A stretch of 64,000 bases of DNA, from contig ML682013.1 of NCBI GenBank assembly GCA_007922195.1, positions 18,793,882-18,857,881 on the forward strand, given 5' to 3'. Shown here piece by piece: positions 47,967-58,576 of this stretch. Source of the stretch: Podocnemis expansa. Taxonomy: Eukaryota > Chordata > Testudines > Podocnemididae. Numbering within the stretch: position 1 is the stretch's first letter; every line of letters begins with the position of its first letter. The position numbers were made by a program, and so were the translations under genes. The notes under the pieces are model-generated. The model made no database searches. It worked only from the letters and a program-made list of their open reading frames with translations, and was not told the origin of the DNA.

Positions 47967-50686
47967 CGCTATGTACGATGTATTGAGGGGTCTATGCTGA
48001 ACTAAAAGCAACAAATCTACAGGAAACCTTAGGTCCTACAGGGAGCAAAATGAGTGGACAGAAAACAAGACTCAATTTATACACAAATCTGAAGGATTTA
48101 TTTTGCTTTATAATTGATTTTGAAGAGTATTAAGTTAAGGAGAGGCTGTAACTGCATATAAGACACTCGTCACAGGCAACACTTCATAAGAGATTTCAGA
48201 GCCTGCACTGGATTTGCCTAGTGTGAATTATTATTATTATTATTTTTTTTAAAGTATTGCTTATGGAAAAAAATTCTGCCAATTTTATTTTGGCAGTTTC
48301 TACTCTGTTGAATGTCTAACGGAGAACAAGAAATTCCTGGTTATGTTCTCAACTATACCACTGACTTGGATAGTTCACTTACAACCATCCAATTTCTTTT
48401 TTTCTCACCCGCCCCTCACAGATTTTGAGGCATGCTGAACTGGTTTTCAGATTAGATAAGTGCATTCACAATCACAGTTAGGTCATGGAGTCTCAACTAC
48501 TTTGCATCTCTGAGAAACAACCAGGAGGTGTCTCATTACACAACAAAAAACCGACACATAGCCTCAGGTACAGATGTCTGAAAATTCTGGCCTTAATATC
48601 TGCACCTCAAGTTTTACCATCTCTAAGAAACAGATGTCACCTATCTGCAACGCATCACAGACTACTGATTAATGTTTGCATAGCACTCTGAAATTTGTAT
48701 ATTACCGGCAATATTCATATTGGAAAAGTGAATTTCTGAAAGCAGTGCAAATTTTCACTTGACTCAAGTTATGTGAACTGTCATTTTTGCAATGATCAGT
48801 CTTCCTCTGTGTCTGTAAGTGGTGAGTCAGATTCTTCTCTGGGCCAGATTCTTCTGCTGCACTGATGTAAATCTTGGAATAAATGTGTTGACTTTCAAAT
48901 AGAAGTTATTCTTAATTATAAAGCACTGGCAAATTCACGGAAAACTTCCTGTTAGTGCCTTATGACACTGCCTCGCCTTTGACCCACAGTTACCACCTCC
49001 AGGGCTAAAAAAAATAATTCAGTATCCAACCTCACTCAATCTTTGCTGAGACTGTCAATAAGCATAGTGGTTACAACTTGGTTTTTAGCCCCATGATATT
49101 AAATCCTGAATGAGAATTTATAGGTACACCTGCAGACAGCTCTTAGCCATCAGTTTTCCCACAAACAGGTCACAATTACTTTTTGCCAAAAAAATGACTC
49201 TCTTAAACAGCAGTTACAGTTCCACAAAGTCGCACTGTTCACTTTTCCTTACCCACCAACAGGAACATCAGTTTTTAGGAATACTAATATGTTCTTTCAA
49301 GTGTCTGAATTTTCTAAACTTGGCAAGGAACATTCCATGAGCCATGTGAATAAGGTAGATTTTGTGTTTTTTTGACACTGAATAAAGAGACAATGTATGA
49401 GAAAAATAGTAGGCAGTGATGTAAAATGAATTTAAAATGAAATATAGTAGAGAGTTCTAGTAAAGCACAAGATGGTGGCAGTAAATTTGAAAAGAATGAG
49501 TGGCTACCCAAAGGATAATAAGACTTAGTTGAAAATATCATATGAAAATAAAAACACAGTAACCAGGATGAGTCTCACAACAACATGAATGACTCTACCC
49601 CCAAAGTAATTACGCACGTCCCCTCAAAAGAAACAGCAACTGAAGTCAATGAAAGAGTCACTCCATCCAATGTAACAGGCTTTGATTAGGCCTAATATGC
49701 AGATATCTTCTGATTCCTTGCCTCCTTTATCCTTATCCTACAGCCTCTTTTCCCATCCAGATTGAGATTCTTCCATCATTTTTCTGGGGGGGAAAAAAAA
49801 ACAACTACTTCCCATTCCCTGTCCCTAAGATTCCATATTTCTACCTGTGCTTTTAGATCGCTGAAGTCAGTTCCACCTTCCTCCCTGCAACGGTTCATGA
49901 AAGCCTGCTTCAGCATTTACAGAATTAAGAACGCTTCTAGCACAGCTCCTTTTGCAACCAGGAGGAGCAAAGCTTTCTGAGTATATTAATGCTAATGAGA
50001 AGGCACTAGCTGAAAATGGGCTCAGGAACTCTGGGGCCATTACTGTAATTGTGGACAGGAAAAAATAAACACAGCTAAATATAAGGAAAAATTTTTACTT
50101 TTATTCATTTAAGCTTTGCATAGGGAAGAGAGGATAAGAAGCAATTTTTCCATGAAAATTACTTACAGACTAAATATAGTATAATGCATGATAATCAAAA
50201 GAACACCAGTCTTATTTTAAGTTCTGATGTTCAGACCACACGGGAACTCAGGAAATCTGCTAACAGCACATTTTTAGCAACAAATCTTGCCCTGGGAGAA
50301 CCTGCCATTATAGGAATTAAATGTTTACCAATCCCCCAAATCTCTGCTTTTACTCTATTTGTGGTGTATTTGTGAGGATGTTGCCAATTTAGAATTGCAA
50401 CTATTCAGTCAGAAAATATTATCTGACTGTGGTAGAGAAATGTTTGAACACAGGAAATCTATTGCTTCAATTTCATTCAAATACTTGATATTTTCCTTTG
50501 GGGAAGTAACTTGTGTTTTATCATAATGATATCTGCTTCTGGAACACGAGTCATGTTCTTCAATTATTTTAGCCGACTGTTTAATTATGAGAGAAAATGG
50601 GGTTTGGTTAGTCTCCGTTTGGGTTGGTGCAGGGTTTTTTGTTTTTGTTTATTTGTTTTCTTATTATAATAAGAATTTCAGCTTAC

Positions 50687-50962
50687 CTTCAGGAGATGAA
50701 CCTGGCTTTTGAGAATATGCAGAACTTATTTTACTCTTCTTGCTGCTATCACTGTTGACAGACAAGCTGGACTGAATTTTTCTGTGCATTTTTTGTGAAA
50801 CAGGAGATGAAAATTTTCTATTATCTGAAGCTATACATTTGACCCCGTTGTGAATTCCATTTCCATTACTCAGACCTGCATGACCATTTTGTATCTTGCC
50901 AGTTTCTTCCTCATTCTTTTCCAATGCTGAAGTATTTGGCTGAGGCAAACGTTGAGGTTGTG
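50687..50962 (-). CDS. MDFIC: MDFIC internal coding exon
   Basis: The acceptor is a T/C-rich tract (ctctttctctttttcattta) followed by AAG at about 50963; the donor is GAAG/GTAAG at 50687. The exon is 276 bp (phase 1 in, phase 1 out) and encodes 91 full residues plus split codons. Sequence blocks include QPQRLPQPNTSALEKNEEE, GKIQNGHAGLSNGNGIHNG, SSPVSQKMHRKIQSSLSVNS and PGSSPE. This order matches the MDFIC linker between the variable N-terminus and the I-mfa domain. It is Ser-, Asn- and Lys-rich, with no predicted membrane segment or fold, so it is probably disordered. Joined to the exon at 23663-23910, the split codon reads Asp and gives the family sequence SSPE-DCCVH. Upstream exons were not found in 50963-64000 and should lie beyond the window. 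Confidence 0.95.
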
Positions 50963-52376
50963 CTTTAAATGAAAAAGAGAAAGAGTTAATATAATTGTCA
51001 ACTGGTATCTGAACAGACTGAGATCCAACTGGGAACAAAACTTTTTATTGCCATTATTCAGAGACCACAGAAGGTAGAGGAGTATAAGTTAAATTGGGGT
51101 GGGGGGAATAGAACAAAATAAAAAAACCTCTAAATTAAAAATAATGGAGGTCAGTGCAATTTAACCATTTGTACAATGCCATAAATACATTACCGCTACA
51201 AAGTCACAGAACCAGACATGGCCCTGAAGAGTTGACAACTGAGCATGAGTTAGAGAGAAAGATCAGGAAGGAGAAGAAAGAAAGATATAAAAACATGCGG
51301 AGATGGTGGAAGAAGAAGAAGAGAGGAGAAGAAGTCACTGAAGAAAGTGAAGGAAGATACTGGAAATGGGAGAAAAGGAGTTAATGTGGTAACAACAAAA
51401 AGAGAGAACAGGAAGGGAAGGATGACAGGGGAATAAAAGCGTGGAAGCATGACAATACCGATGTGAAATGGGAGGAAGGCAGTGCAGATAGCATGGTAGA
51501 AGAAAACCCAGATGACAAGGAAACTGCAGCCAAGCAAACAGCAAAAACTATTCCTCAGCTATTCAGGAAAAGGAGAATCTTACCACAGAGCTAAGCACCA
51601 AGATTCTGAACTTAACCCTGCAACAGCCACCCATTTGGGGAAGGACTAGGACACAGGCTTTGGCGAAAGTGCCTTTGGTTCAACTGACAGGTGTGATACT
51701 TTCAAAAGCAATGTGTTAATTTCTATAGACAGCCAACAACCCATTCAAAAAAATATATCTTGCACCTCCCCAGTGCAGTCATTTAAAAATATTTATAAAG
51801 GATCAATTTGAATGCTAATCTCTATGAAATTAAAGGGTCAAAAGAACAGTTGCCAAACTGTGCGCAGGACATATTAACACACGTTTTCAATGCTGTGGTT
51901 AAAAGTACACAAATACCTCAGTTATAAATTCCAATTAATAGGGGTTTAATTACCACCTACTGAAATTTCTCCCTGATCTAAAACTTGACATACAAGATCT
52001 CAAAGCAGAAAGGAGTATTACTGGATAATATCCATCTCAAGGATTTTCAAGTTTATATCTAGGGAAAAGAGTAAGTAGAGTTTTTAAATATGCTTTTTAT
52101 GCTCTTTAATTTTAAAAAAAGGGTTTGTTTTTGCAAATGGAAATATTAGTCTCCAATTTGGACTATTTATCTTTAAAAAAATGTACATGGAGTTTTGAAA
52201 TGGGTTACGTCATATTATACTGACATAATGAGATTTGATCACATACAAAAAACACCACAAATGCCCATACAGGAGCACTGCAGAATCTAAAATGACCCCT
52301 AATACTGAGTAACAAACAGTCAAACACATTCATTTTTTCTAGTACAGGTCATCTAGATGAATGCTGACCCCTAAAC

Positions 52377-52650
52377 CAGTGTTTCTCAATCAGAACTATA
52401 CAGAGATCTTCCCGTGGATATATCAACTCGTCTAGGTATTTGATTAGGTTTCCAACAGGTTACATAAAAAACACTAGCTATGTAAGTAAGGACTAAAATT
52501 TCATACAGACCAAGTGAGAAAGGAAGCAATTTTTCAGTAATGTCATACTTTGTAAGCAAATAGTTTTTAAATGAGGAAAAACTTGGGATACACAAGACAA
52601 ATCAGACGCCTGAAGGGGGTACAGTAGTCTGGAAAAGTTGAGATATACTA
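52377..52650. mobile_element. Non-autonomous hAT-type element, 274 bp
   Basis: It begins CAGTGTTTCTCAATC and ends in a decayed inverted form (gttgagatatacta). Flanks ccctaaac (52369-52376) and ctctaaac (52651-52658) agree at 7 of 8. Confidence 0.75.
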
Positions 52651-53124
52651 CTCTAAACTACTGAGTCTGACTCAGTCTTCTCCAGGATTGCAGATCTCTC
52701 TCAGGCACTAAAACCATCACTGTGTATTTAAGAAATCCCAGCAACAGATTTATAATACTAAAGCAGTTTATCAGGTATCTTTTTTATTAAAATTTCACCT
52801 AATTGCAATTACATTAAAATGTAAAGATTGAAATAAGGGACTCTCTCTAATGTGCCTCTGAGTGAGATACTGTTTTCCTCTACAATAATTCCAAATGAAC
52901 ATAGTGGTGGAAAATGATTGCTGCTGTAACAGCACAATAAAAGAAGGTGGGGTTCCCCCCATTTCTTGACAAATAAATTTTTCATTTTTCAGAATGTTTC
53001 TATCAATGTCAGACACATGCTTTTCTCACTATGCTGACTCAAAATCAAAGCTTCGATGACAGAAAACACTGGAATTCTTCCTATTGCTTAATTGCATGCC
53101 CTTTCCTCATTCTTTAGAGCCTGC

Positions 53125-53205
53125 TTTTAGCATGATTTCCTGCTTTTAGCAGGGGTTGAACTAGATGATCTCATGAGGTCCCTGGCAGGCCTATGATTCA
53201 GATGC
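53125..53205 (+). mobile_element. CR1 LINE 3'-end stub
   Basis: gcaggggttgaactagatga, then tctcatgaggtccctggcag and cctatgattc. This is the extreme 3' end of a CR1 copy, very short. Confidence 0.75.
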
Positions 53206-54015
53206 TAAAATACTAGTTGGATGACTAATACCACTAAGACAAAGTAGACAAAAAATGTAGATGATGAAAGGCACACATATGAACACAGTGGGGAGATCCA
53301 GGGACCCTCCTGAGTAAGAAAGCCCAATCTTATTCAGGAGAAGGATAAGAAACAGTAGATCACTTGTGGTAACTGGTGTTCTTTGAGATGTGTCCCCCTA
53401 TGCATGCTCCACATCAGGTGCAGGTGTGTCCTCACGCTGTGCATCAGAGGTTTTTCAGCAGTTGTCCTCGTGGTCATGCGCGCACAGAATGCTGGCTTGC
53501 AACAGCCCCGGTGCAGCTTTGGCATGTGTGTGACCCCTGACCATTAGTTCATATTCTACCATAGAGAATCTATATAGAAACTCCGAAGTAGAGAAGAAGG
53601 AGCACAGGGACCCGCATCTCAAAGAACACCAGTTACTATAGGTGAGAAACCGCTGCTTCTTCCTCAAGTGATATCCCCTTGGCACTCCACATCCGTTGAC
53701 TACATTGCAGTTATCCATCATAGGTGACAGGACTTCAGTTTACAGAGGGTAGTATTGCTCTTCCCACATTTGCATCATTTGCATATGCATTATTTATGGT
53801 GTAATATGTGGTAAAGATATGTAGTGATGACCAAGTAGTGGCCTTGCATATATCTATAAAGGCTATATATATTTTAAGATGGCAATTGGAGTGGATACTG
53901 CTCTTGTGGAATGGGTCTTAACTCCCTAGGGAGGCTTTTGACTGTTAAGGTCACAGCAGGTATGTATGCAGTCCTTTATCCATTTTGATAGTCTCTGATT
54001 CAATATGGGCTTGTC

Positions 54016-54364
54016 TTAAGAGCATTCTGTGTTGGATATGAATAGTTTGTTTGATTTCCTAAAGGGTTTTCTTCTGTCTAGGTAGAAGGATAAGACAAAT
54101 CTGATGTCCAACATGTGCAGTTTCAGATAAAAGGTAGGAAGACGTTTGGGTTCACCGATACGGAAATGTGATACTATCTTTGGGAGGAATCTGGGGTGGT
54201 GTTTTAGAATGACCTTGTCCTTGTAAAAGGTGGTATATGGTAGATCCACCAAAATGGCATTGATCCCTCCTAGTTGAGGTGATTGCCATGAGGAAGGGTG
54301 CTTTCATGGACATACAGCATAACGAACATGCTACTAATGGTTCAAATGGGTATTTCATTATCAT
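54016..54364 (-). pseudogene. DIRS tyrosine recombinase remnant
   Basis: Pieces in two frames: ITSTRRDQ near the start, then DKVILKHHPRFLPKIVSHFR, LDIRFVLSFYLDRRKPFRKS and NKLFIS. These match the DIRS recombinase region upstream of the catalytic RHxxR and Tyr. A frameshift lies between the two pieces at about 54240. Confidence 0.7.
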
Positions 54365-55289
54365 TCATAGTACAAGCTTTAGGTCCCATGGAATGTGTGC
54401 TAGATAGAGCCTCTGTAGTCCTGTTAGGAGTCTTTTTACCTTAAGGTGATTGAAGAGGGATGACTCATTGACTGGATCATGGAAGGTACAACTTGATGCA
54501 AGGTGCACCTTAACTGAGCTAACTGATAAACTTGATTGTTTCCATTCTAATACGTATTCAAGGGTGTCCAGAACTTAAGAGGATGTTAGTGAGATGCCTC
54601 TACTGGAGCACCATATTTCCAATCTCTTCCATTTCTGCAGGTAAGTTCTTCTAGTGGAAGGTTCTCTGCCATTTAATAGAACATATCAAACTCCCTGTGA
54701 GAATTCTAATTCTGTCCGGTGGAACCAGTAAAAGTACTATGCTGTCAGATACAGTTTGTGTACTTCTGGGTGACAAAAGTGACCTTAATTCTTTGTCAAT
54801 AGATCTTGTTTTAGGCAAAGAATTAACGGTTCATGAGCCAAAAGGTGGAGAAGATTGAAAAACCAAGGTTGTCTCAGTCAGAAGAGGGCTATGAGGATTA
54901 TACGAGCCTGCTCCGATTTTATTTTTTGAATTACCTTGGGACTTACAGGGATTGGTGAAAAGGCATATAACAGGTCCTGTGTCCAATTGGGAAGAAAGGT
55001 GTTACCCAATCATTTTAGTTGTACCCCTGCTCTTGAGCAAAATTTGTGGCATTTCCTGTTTTTGTGGGTGGCAAATAGGTTGATTAGTGGTATACCCCAC
55101 AGAGAAGATTTTGTTTAGTCGTTGTTGATTTGCCTCTTGTGACTGTGGGGAAAGTATCTGCTCAGTGTTTCCATGGTTGTGTTTTGAGTGCCTAACAGAT
55201 AGGCTGCTGTTACTTGGATCGAATGATGTATGCACCAATTCCATAGTTTGAGCATTGGCCCACAGGGATTGCGATCGAGCTCCTCCCTG

Positions 55290-55544
55290 TCAGTTTATAT
55301 AAAACATGCATGCCACATTGTCTGTCATTATTTTTATTGTTTGACCTCTTATGATTGGTAGGAAATGTTGGCATGCATTTCTCACTACTCTTATTTCTAG
55401 GATGCTGATATGAAGGGCAGATTCCATAGCTGACAATCTGCCCTGTGAGGTGTGTTTGGCAAGGTGTGCTCCCCATTTGAGTAACGACGCATCCATGGCA
55501 ATCATGATGGTGGATTGTGGTTGTATAAAAGGTATACTACACAT
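55290..55544 (-). pseudogene. DIRS RNase H remnant
   Basis: The frame includes TIMIAMDASLLKWGAHLAK, ALHISILEIRVVRNACQHFL and KIMTDNVACMFYIN. It keeps the first catalytic Asp block (MDAS..WGAHL), the E of the LE block and the TDN block of the DIRS RNase H. After YIN the frame ends early. Confidence 0.8.
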
Positions 55545-55739
55545 AACAATTGGTTTCTAGAGTCCACTAGTGCAGGGAGTCTATAGTGCTGGATAAGATC
55601 AGTAGTCTTCTGTTGATGCTATGTTTGTTTGGTTTGTAAATAGTGGAGAGCAAAGACTGGAGAGCTCTCATGTGTAATCCAGCATGTTGTACGGCTGATG
55701 TAGTTGCTGCCCTGTGATCAAGGAGCTGAAGGATAGCTC

Positions 55740-56080
55740 ATGCTGATATGCATGGTGCAATCTTTAGCATGAAGATTAGCTACTGTAATGCTGTGAATCA
55801 AGGTCTGATTACTGAGGCTCCAGCAATTATTGGAACATAGATGTGCTCCAATGAAGTTGAGTTCTTGTGTGAGGTGCAGGGTAGATTTTTCAGTATTTAC
55901 TTGGAATCCTAGTTGATGGAGTAAATTGATGGTTAGTTATGTTGCTGTTGTGGGGATGTGTTTCAAATGTGCTGTGATAAGACAATCAATGAGATATGGG
56001 AATATAGTGATTCCCCTCATGCACAGAAATGCTGTGACTATAGATAGTATTTTTGAGAAGTGTTGGTGCAGGGTCATTCG
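55740..56080 (-). pseudogene. DIRS reverse transcriptase remnant, altered YLDD
   Basis: On the minus strand about 56040-55750 reads FPYLIDCLITAHLKHI, then LLHQLGFQVNTEKS, LTQELNFIGAHL and so on. The active-site motif, normally YLDD in DIRS elements, reads YLID here, so one catalytic Asp is lost. The N-terminal fingers and palm part is poorly preserved. Confidence 0.75.
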
Positions 56081-56326
56081 TCAGTACCAGTTGGGGCACC
56101 ACTGTGGCATGGGTATCAGTACCATTGCATCGTGGTCATACCCTTTATGCACTGTGGGTTTTTTCGGTGTTGGGCAGTTGGAGGACCACTTAGACTGAGA
56201 GCTTGACTCCTCAAAAGGTCATTTCGAGTCCTTGGTTTGTCCAGCACAGTTTTACCTGAGGAACCTGCTGCCTCATGGGTACTGCCTCCTGAGGATTTTT
56301 AGTTCAGTGAATGTCTCCTCTTTCAT

Positions 56327-56581
56327 CTAGTAGATTGAATTGGTGATGATGCTCTTCTGTTGTGATCCTGAGGTGTATTTTTGTTGTTCAGGACCTGGGT
56401 CAGAGGACAGTCTCAGGGACTTCACCATGAGGAAGTGTTTTAACCTCAGCTCCCTGTATTTTCTTGCCCTTGCATTCAAATCAATGCAGCAGCTGCATTT
56501 CTGTGGAATGTGCGTTGCACAGGCAGCAGACACACTGAAAGTGTCTGTCTGAGGTGAACATAGTGTCATTACAAGCCACAT
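56327..56581 (-). pseudogene. DIRS gag-like remnant
   Basis: It contains ATHIPQKCSCCIDLNARARK, then RELRLKHFLMVKSLRLSSDP. This resembles the Cys-containing C-terminal segment of reptilian DIRS gag-like proteins. Assignment rests on family resemblance and position upstream of the reverse transcriptase. Confidence 0.5.
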
Positions 56582-56608
56582 ACCTCTTAAAAGGGGCAGA
56601 GCTTGGCC

Positions 56609-56640
56609 TTTTTTTTTTTTTGGTGGTGGTGGTGGTGGTA
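56609..56640. repeat. T-run plus (TGG)n tract
   Basis: A poly-T run followed by six or more GGT units, inside the DIRS element. Confidence 0.9.
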
Positions 56641-57179
56641 ATTCAAGAGAAAAACACCGAGAAAGAAGAGTATCTAGCAGAGATCTATAAGTGACTAAGT
56701 AACTACGTAATATCGTGAAGAAAAAGAAAAAAATTAAGGTTGAGGAGGAATAAAGAAGTAAAAACTAACAAAAACTGACTAAACTGAACTAATTTTCTAT
56801 CTGTATTGAAGTCTGAGGACAAAAAAAGAAGTTAACAGCTGTAATGCTCCATCTATAGACAAGGGCAGCTGAAAAGGAACTAATGGGTGAGGGTCGCATG
56901 CACACAAACTGTGCCAGGGCCACTGCGAGCCAACATTCTGTGCATGCACAACCATGTGGACAACTGTTAAAAGACCTCTGATCCACGGCATGGGGACACA
57001 CCAACACCTGATGTGGAGCACCACAGGGACAGCACTTGAAGAACAAGGCTTTGTCCCTACGCCCACCCATTGTTTATCAGCCTTCACTTAGTATAGGGGG
57101 CTCATATGAAGTCCTTATCACGTTCACTGCTGTAAGGGAGGAGGTATGCATTGTTCTAGCCATTTTGATCCCAGGATAT

Positions 57180-57280
57180 TAGAAAGACAAGGTGGATGAG
57201 GTAATGTCTTTTACTGGACCAGCTTCTGTTGGTGAAAGAGAAGCTATTGAACTTACAGAGAGCTTTTCTTCAAGTAAAAG
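57180..57280. repeat. Old dispersed repeat fragment
   Basis: aatgtcttttactggaccag, then cttctgttggtgaaagagaa and cagagagcttttcttcaag. These are words I know from a dispersed repeat common in sauropsids; family not named. Confidence 0.45.
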
Positions 57281-57734
57281 AGGAGTTTATTTCTAACAGG
57301 AGAGGAAAAACAAAATCTGTGGAGCTGGCAGGCCTTCATTACTCCTCTACATGTTACTAGCCTCTTGTGGTGTCCCAGCTAAGAGGAGGTGTGGGTGGGA
57401 AAGACAAAGCTCTTCTGCTGATCACCCTGCCTTTATTAATTGGATACTTCTCCCCTGCTTCAAAGCTTGCCAAGTGCAGCAGAGTGAAACTGACCTGATT
57501 ACTGACCATTTCACTTTTGTCTGCAGATTTGGAATAGCAATACTGAAATTTACTAGTGTTCTGAAGTTTGGCAGATGTAGGGAAACAAGCACAGGAACTT
57601 GGGCTGTCTTCTCTGCAGACTCTGGAATTCAACACTGTCATTATAACATTCTGCTAACACTGGAAACTTGTAGGGAACAATCTTCATAAATTTTGGCTAC
57701 CTAAACAATAAAATTATACACATGTATGACTAAG

Positions 57735-57915
57735 TTCATCCAATGGTCTCAAAGCACTTCCCAATGGATATTAGTATAATTTTACAAACGGGAAACCAAT
57801 GTACAAATGTTAAGTGGCTTGCCCAAGGTCACAGCAAATCATTAGTGAAGTCAGAAACAGAATTCTTGCTGTTCAATTTCCAGATGTTCTAATCATTATG
57901 TCCTAACAACTCTTT
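57735..57915. repeat. MIR-like SINE fragment
   Basis: It contains caaagcacttcccaatg, attttacaaacgggaaacc, aagtggcttgcccaaggtca and cagaattcttgctgttcaat. This is the core order of MIR/CORE-SINE relatives. Diverged. Confidence 0.6.
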
Positions 57916-57928
57916 CCCATCACTGAAG

Positions 57929-58106
57929 CAGTGGTTCTCAACCACTGTGTTGGGACATATTGCTATGTTGCCACATAGCAGTAAGTGTGTCATTGAGGGT
58001 CAGGTGAGGGGCTGGATCTGGCCTGGAGTGAGTTGGGCTGGTGTGTCCTATAGGGTCACACGTGCTGATAAGCATGTCATGATCCACAAAAGGTTGAGAA
58101 TCACTG
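57929..58106. mobile_element. Non-autonomous hAT-type element, 178 bp
   Basis: Ends CAGTGGTTCTCAACCACTG and GGTTGAGAATCACTG. Flanks cactgaag and ctctaatg agree at 5 of 8. Same length as the 25828 copy and a similar interior. Confidence 0.85.
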
Positions 58107-58551
58107 CTCTAATGTATAAAAAGGAAAACTGAAATAATCCTTACTAGATCTTGGAGGAAACTAAAATGGCTTTGCCCACTAAAATTTATGCTAGTATTTC
58201 ACTTCAGATGCAAAGATCCCAAGTGCAATAGCAGCACCCATAAATAACCTGCAGTTGCTGGGGAGTGGGTAACCTTCCTCAAAAGATTAAAAGAAGAAAC
58301 TATAGTAAGAATTCTGTGTGTCTAGACACAAAGTTACTAAAATTGACAGTGATGACCTTTTCCAAGCCAGCTAAATTGGTGATTGTAGCTTAACAATTGT
58401 TTGTGAATGTTTGTTGGAGCTTTATTACCATACACTAACTTGACAAATTACCCAATCTTCAAAATTATGTCCATTTCTGTTAATTAGTGAGTGAATGGGA
58501 AGTTGCGGGGAAAATAAGCTATACTTAGTTATTTGTTTTAGCTTCATCTCA

Positions 58552-58576
58552 TTACTACTACTACTACTACTACTAC
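58552..58576. repeat. (TAC)n microsatellite
   Basis: Eight consecutive TAC/ACT units followed by a T-run. Confidence 0.95.

Larger units (their letters stand above)
23911..50686 (-). other. MDFIC: MDFIC last intron, 26.8 kb
   Basis: It is bounded by a donor GAAG/GTAAG at 50687/50686 and the acceptor AG at 23912-23911, both phase 1. It holds most of the transposons listed below. Large intervals in which I recognise nothing are 24601-25204, 26041-27948, 30421-31616, 32412-35090, 35270-36132, 41524-44266, 44496-47085 and 47967-50686. They contain only simple tracts: A-run about 41977-41995, G-run about 42680-42692, ATT-run about 48229-48243, and a C/T-rich stretch about 43010-43200. Confidence 0.85.
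53366..57045 (-). mobile_element. DIRS-like retrotransposon, nearly full but broken
   Basis: The element has inverted terminal regions. The left end (from about 53378, gttctttgagatgtgtcccc) pairs with the inverted right end (about 56830-57045, ending agcacttgaagaac) over about 200 bp. A 22-bp stretch of the left end (about 53370-53391) recurs inverted and exact near 53615-53636. Minus-strand coding remnants follow the order gag-like (56581-56327), reverse transcriptase (about 56080-55740), RNase H (55544-55290) and tyrosine recombinase (54364-54016). This order and the inverted-repeat ends are those of DIRS elements, which use a tyrosine recombinase in place of an integrase. Stops and frameshifts throughout make it inactive. 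Confidence 0.85.

Noticed and set aside
51250..51544. Minus-strand frames rich in Phe, Leu and Ser
   Set aside because: These are the shadow of a purine-rich tract (low-complexity C/T on the minus strand).
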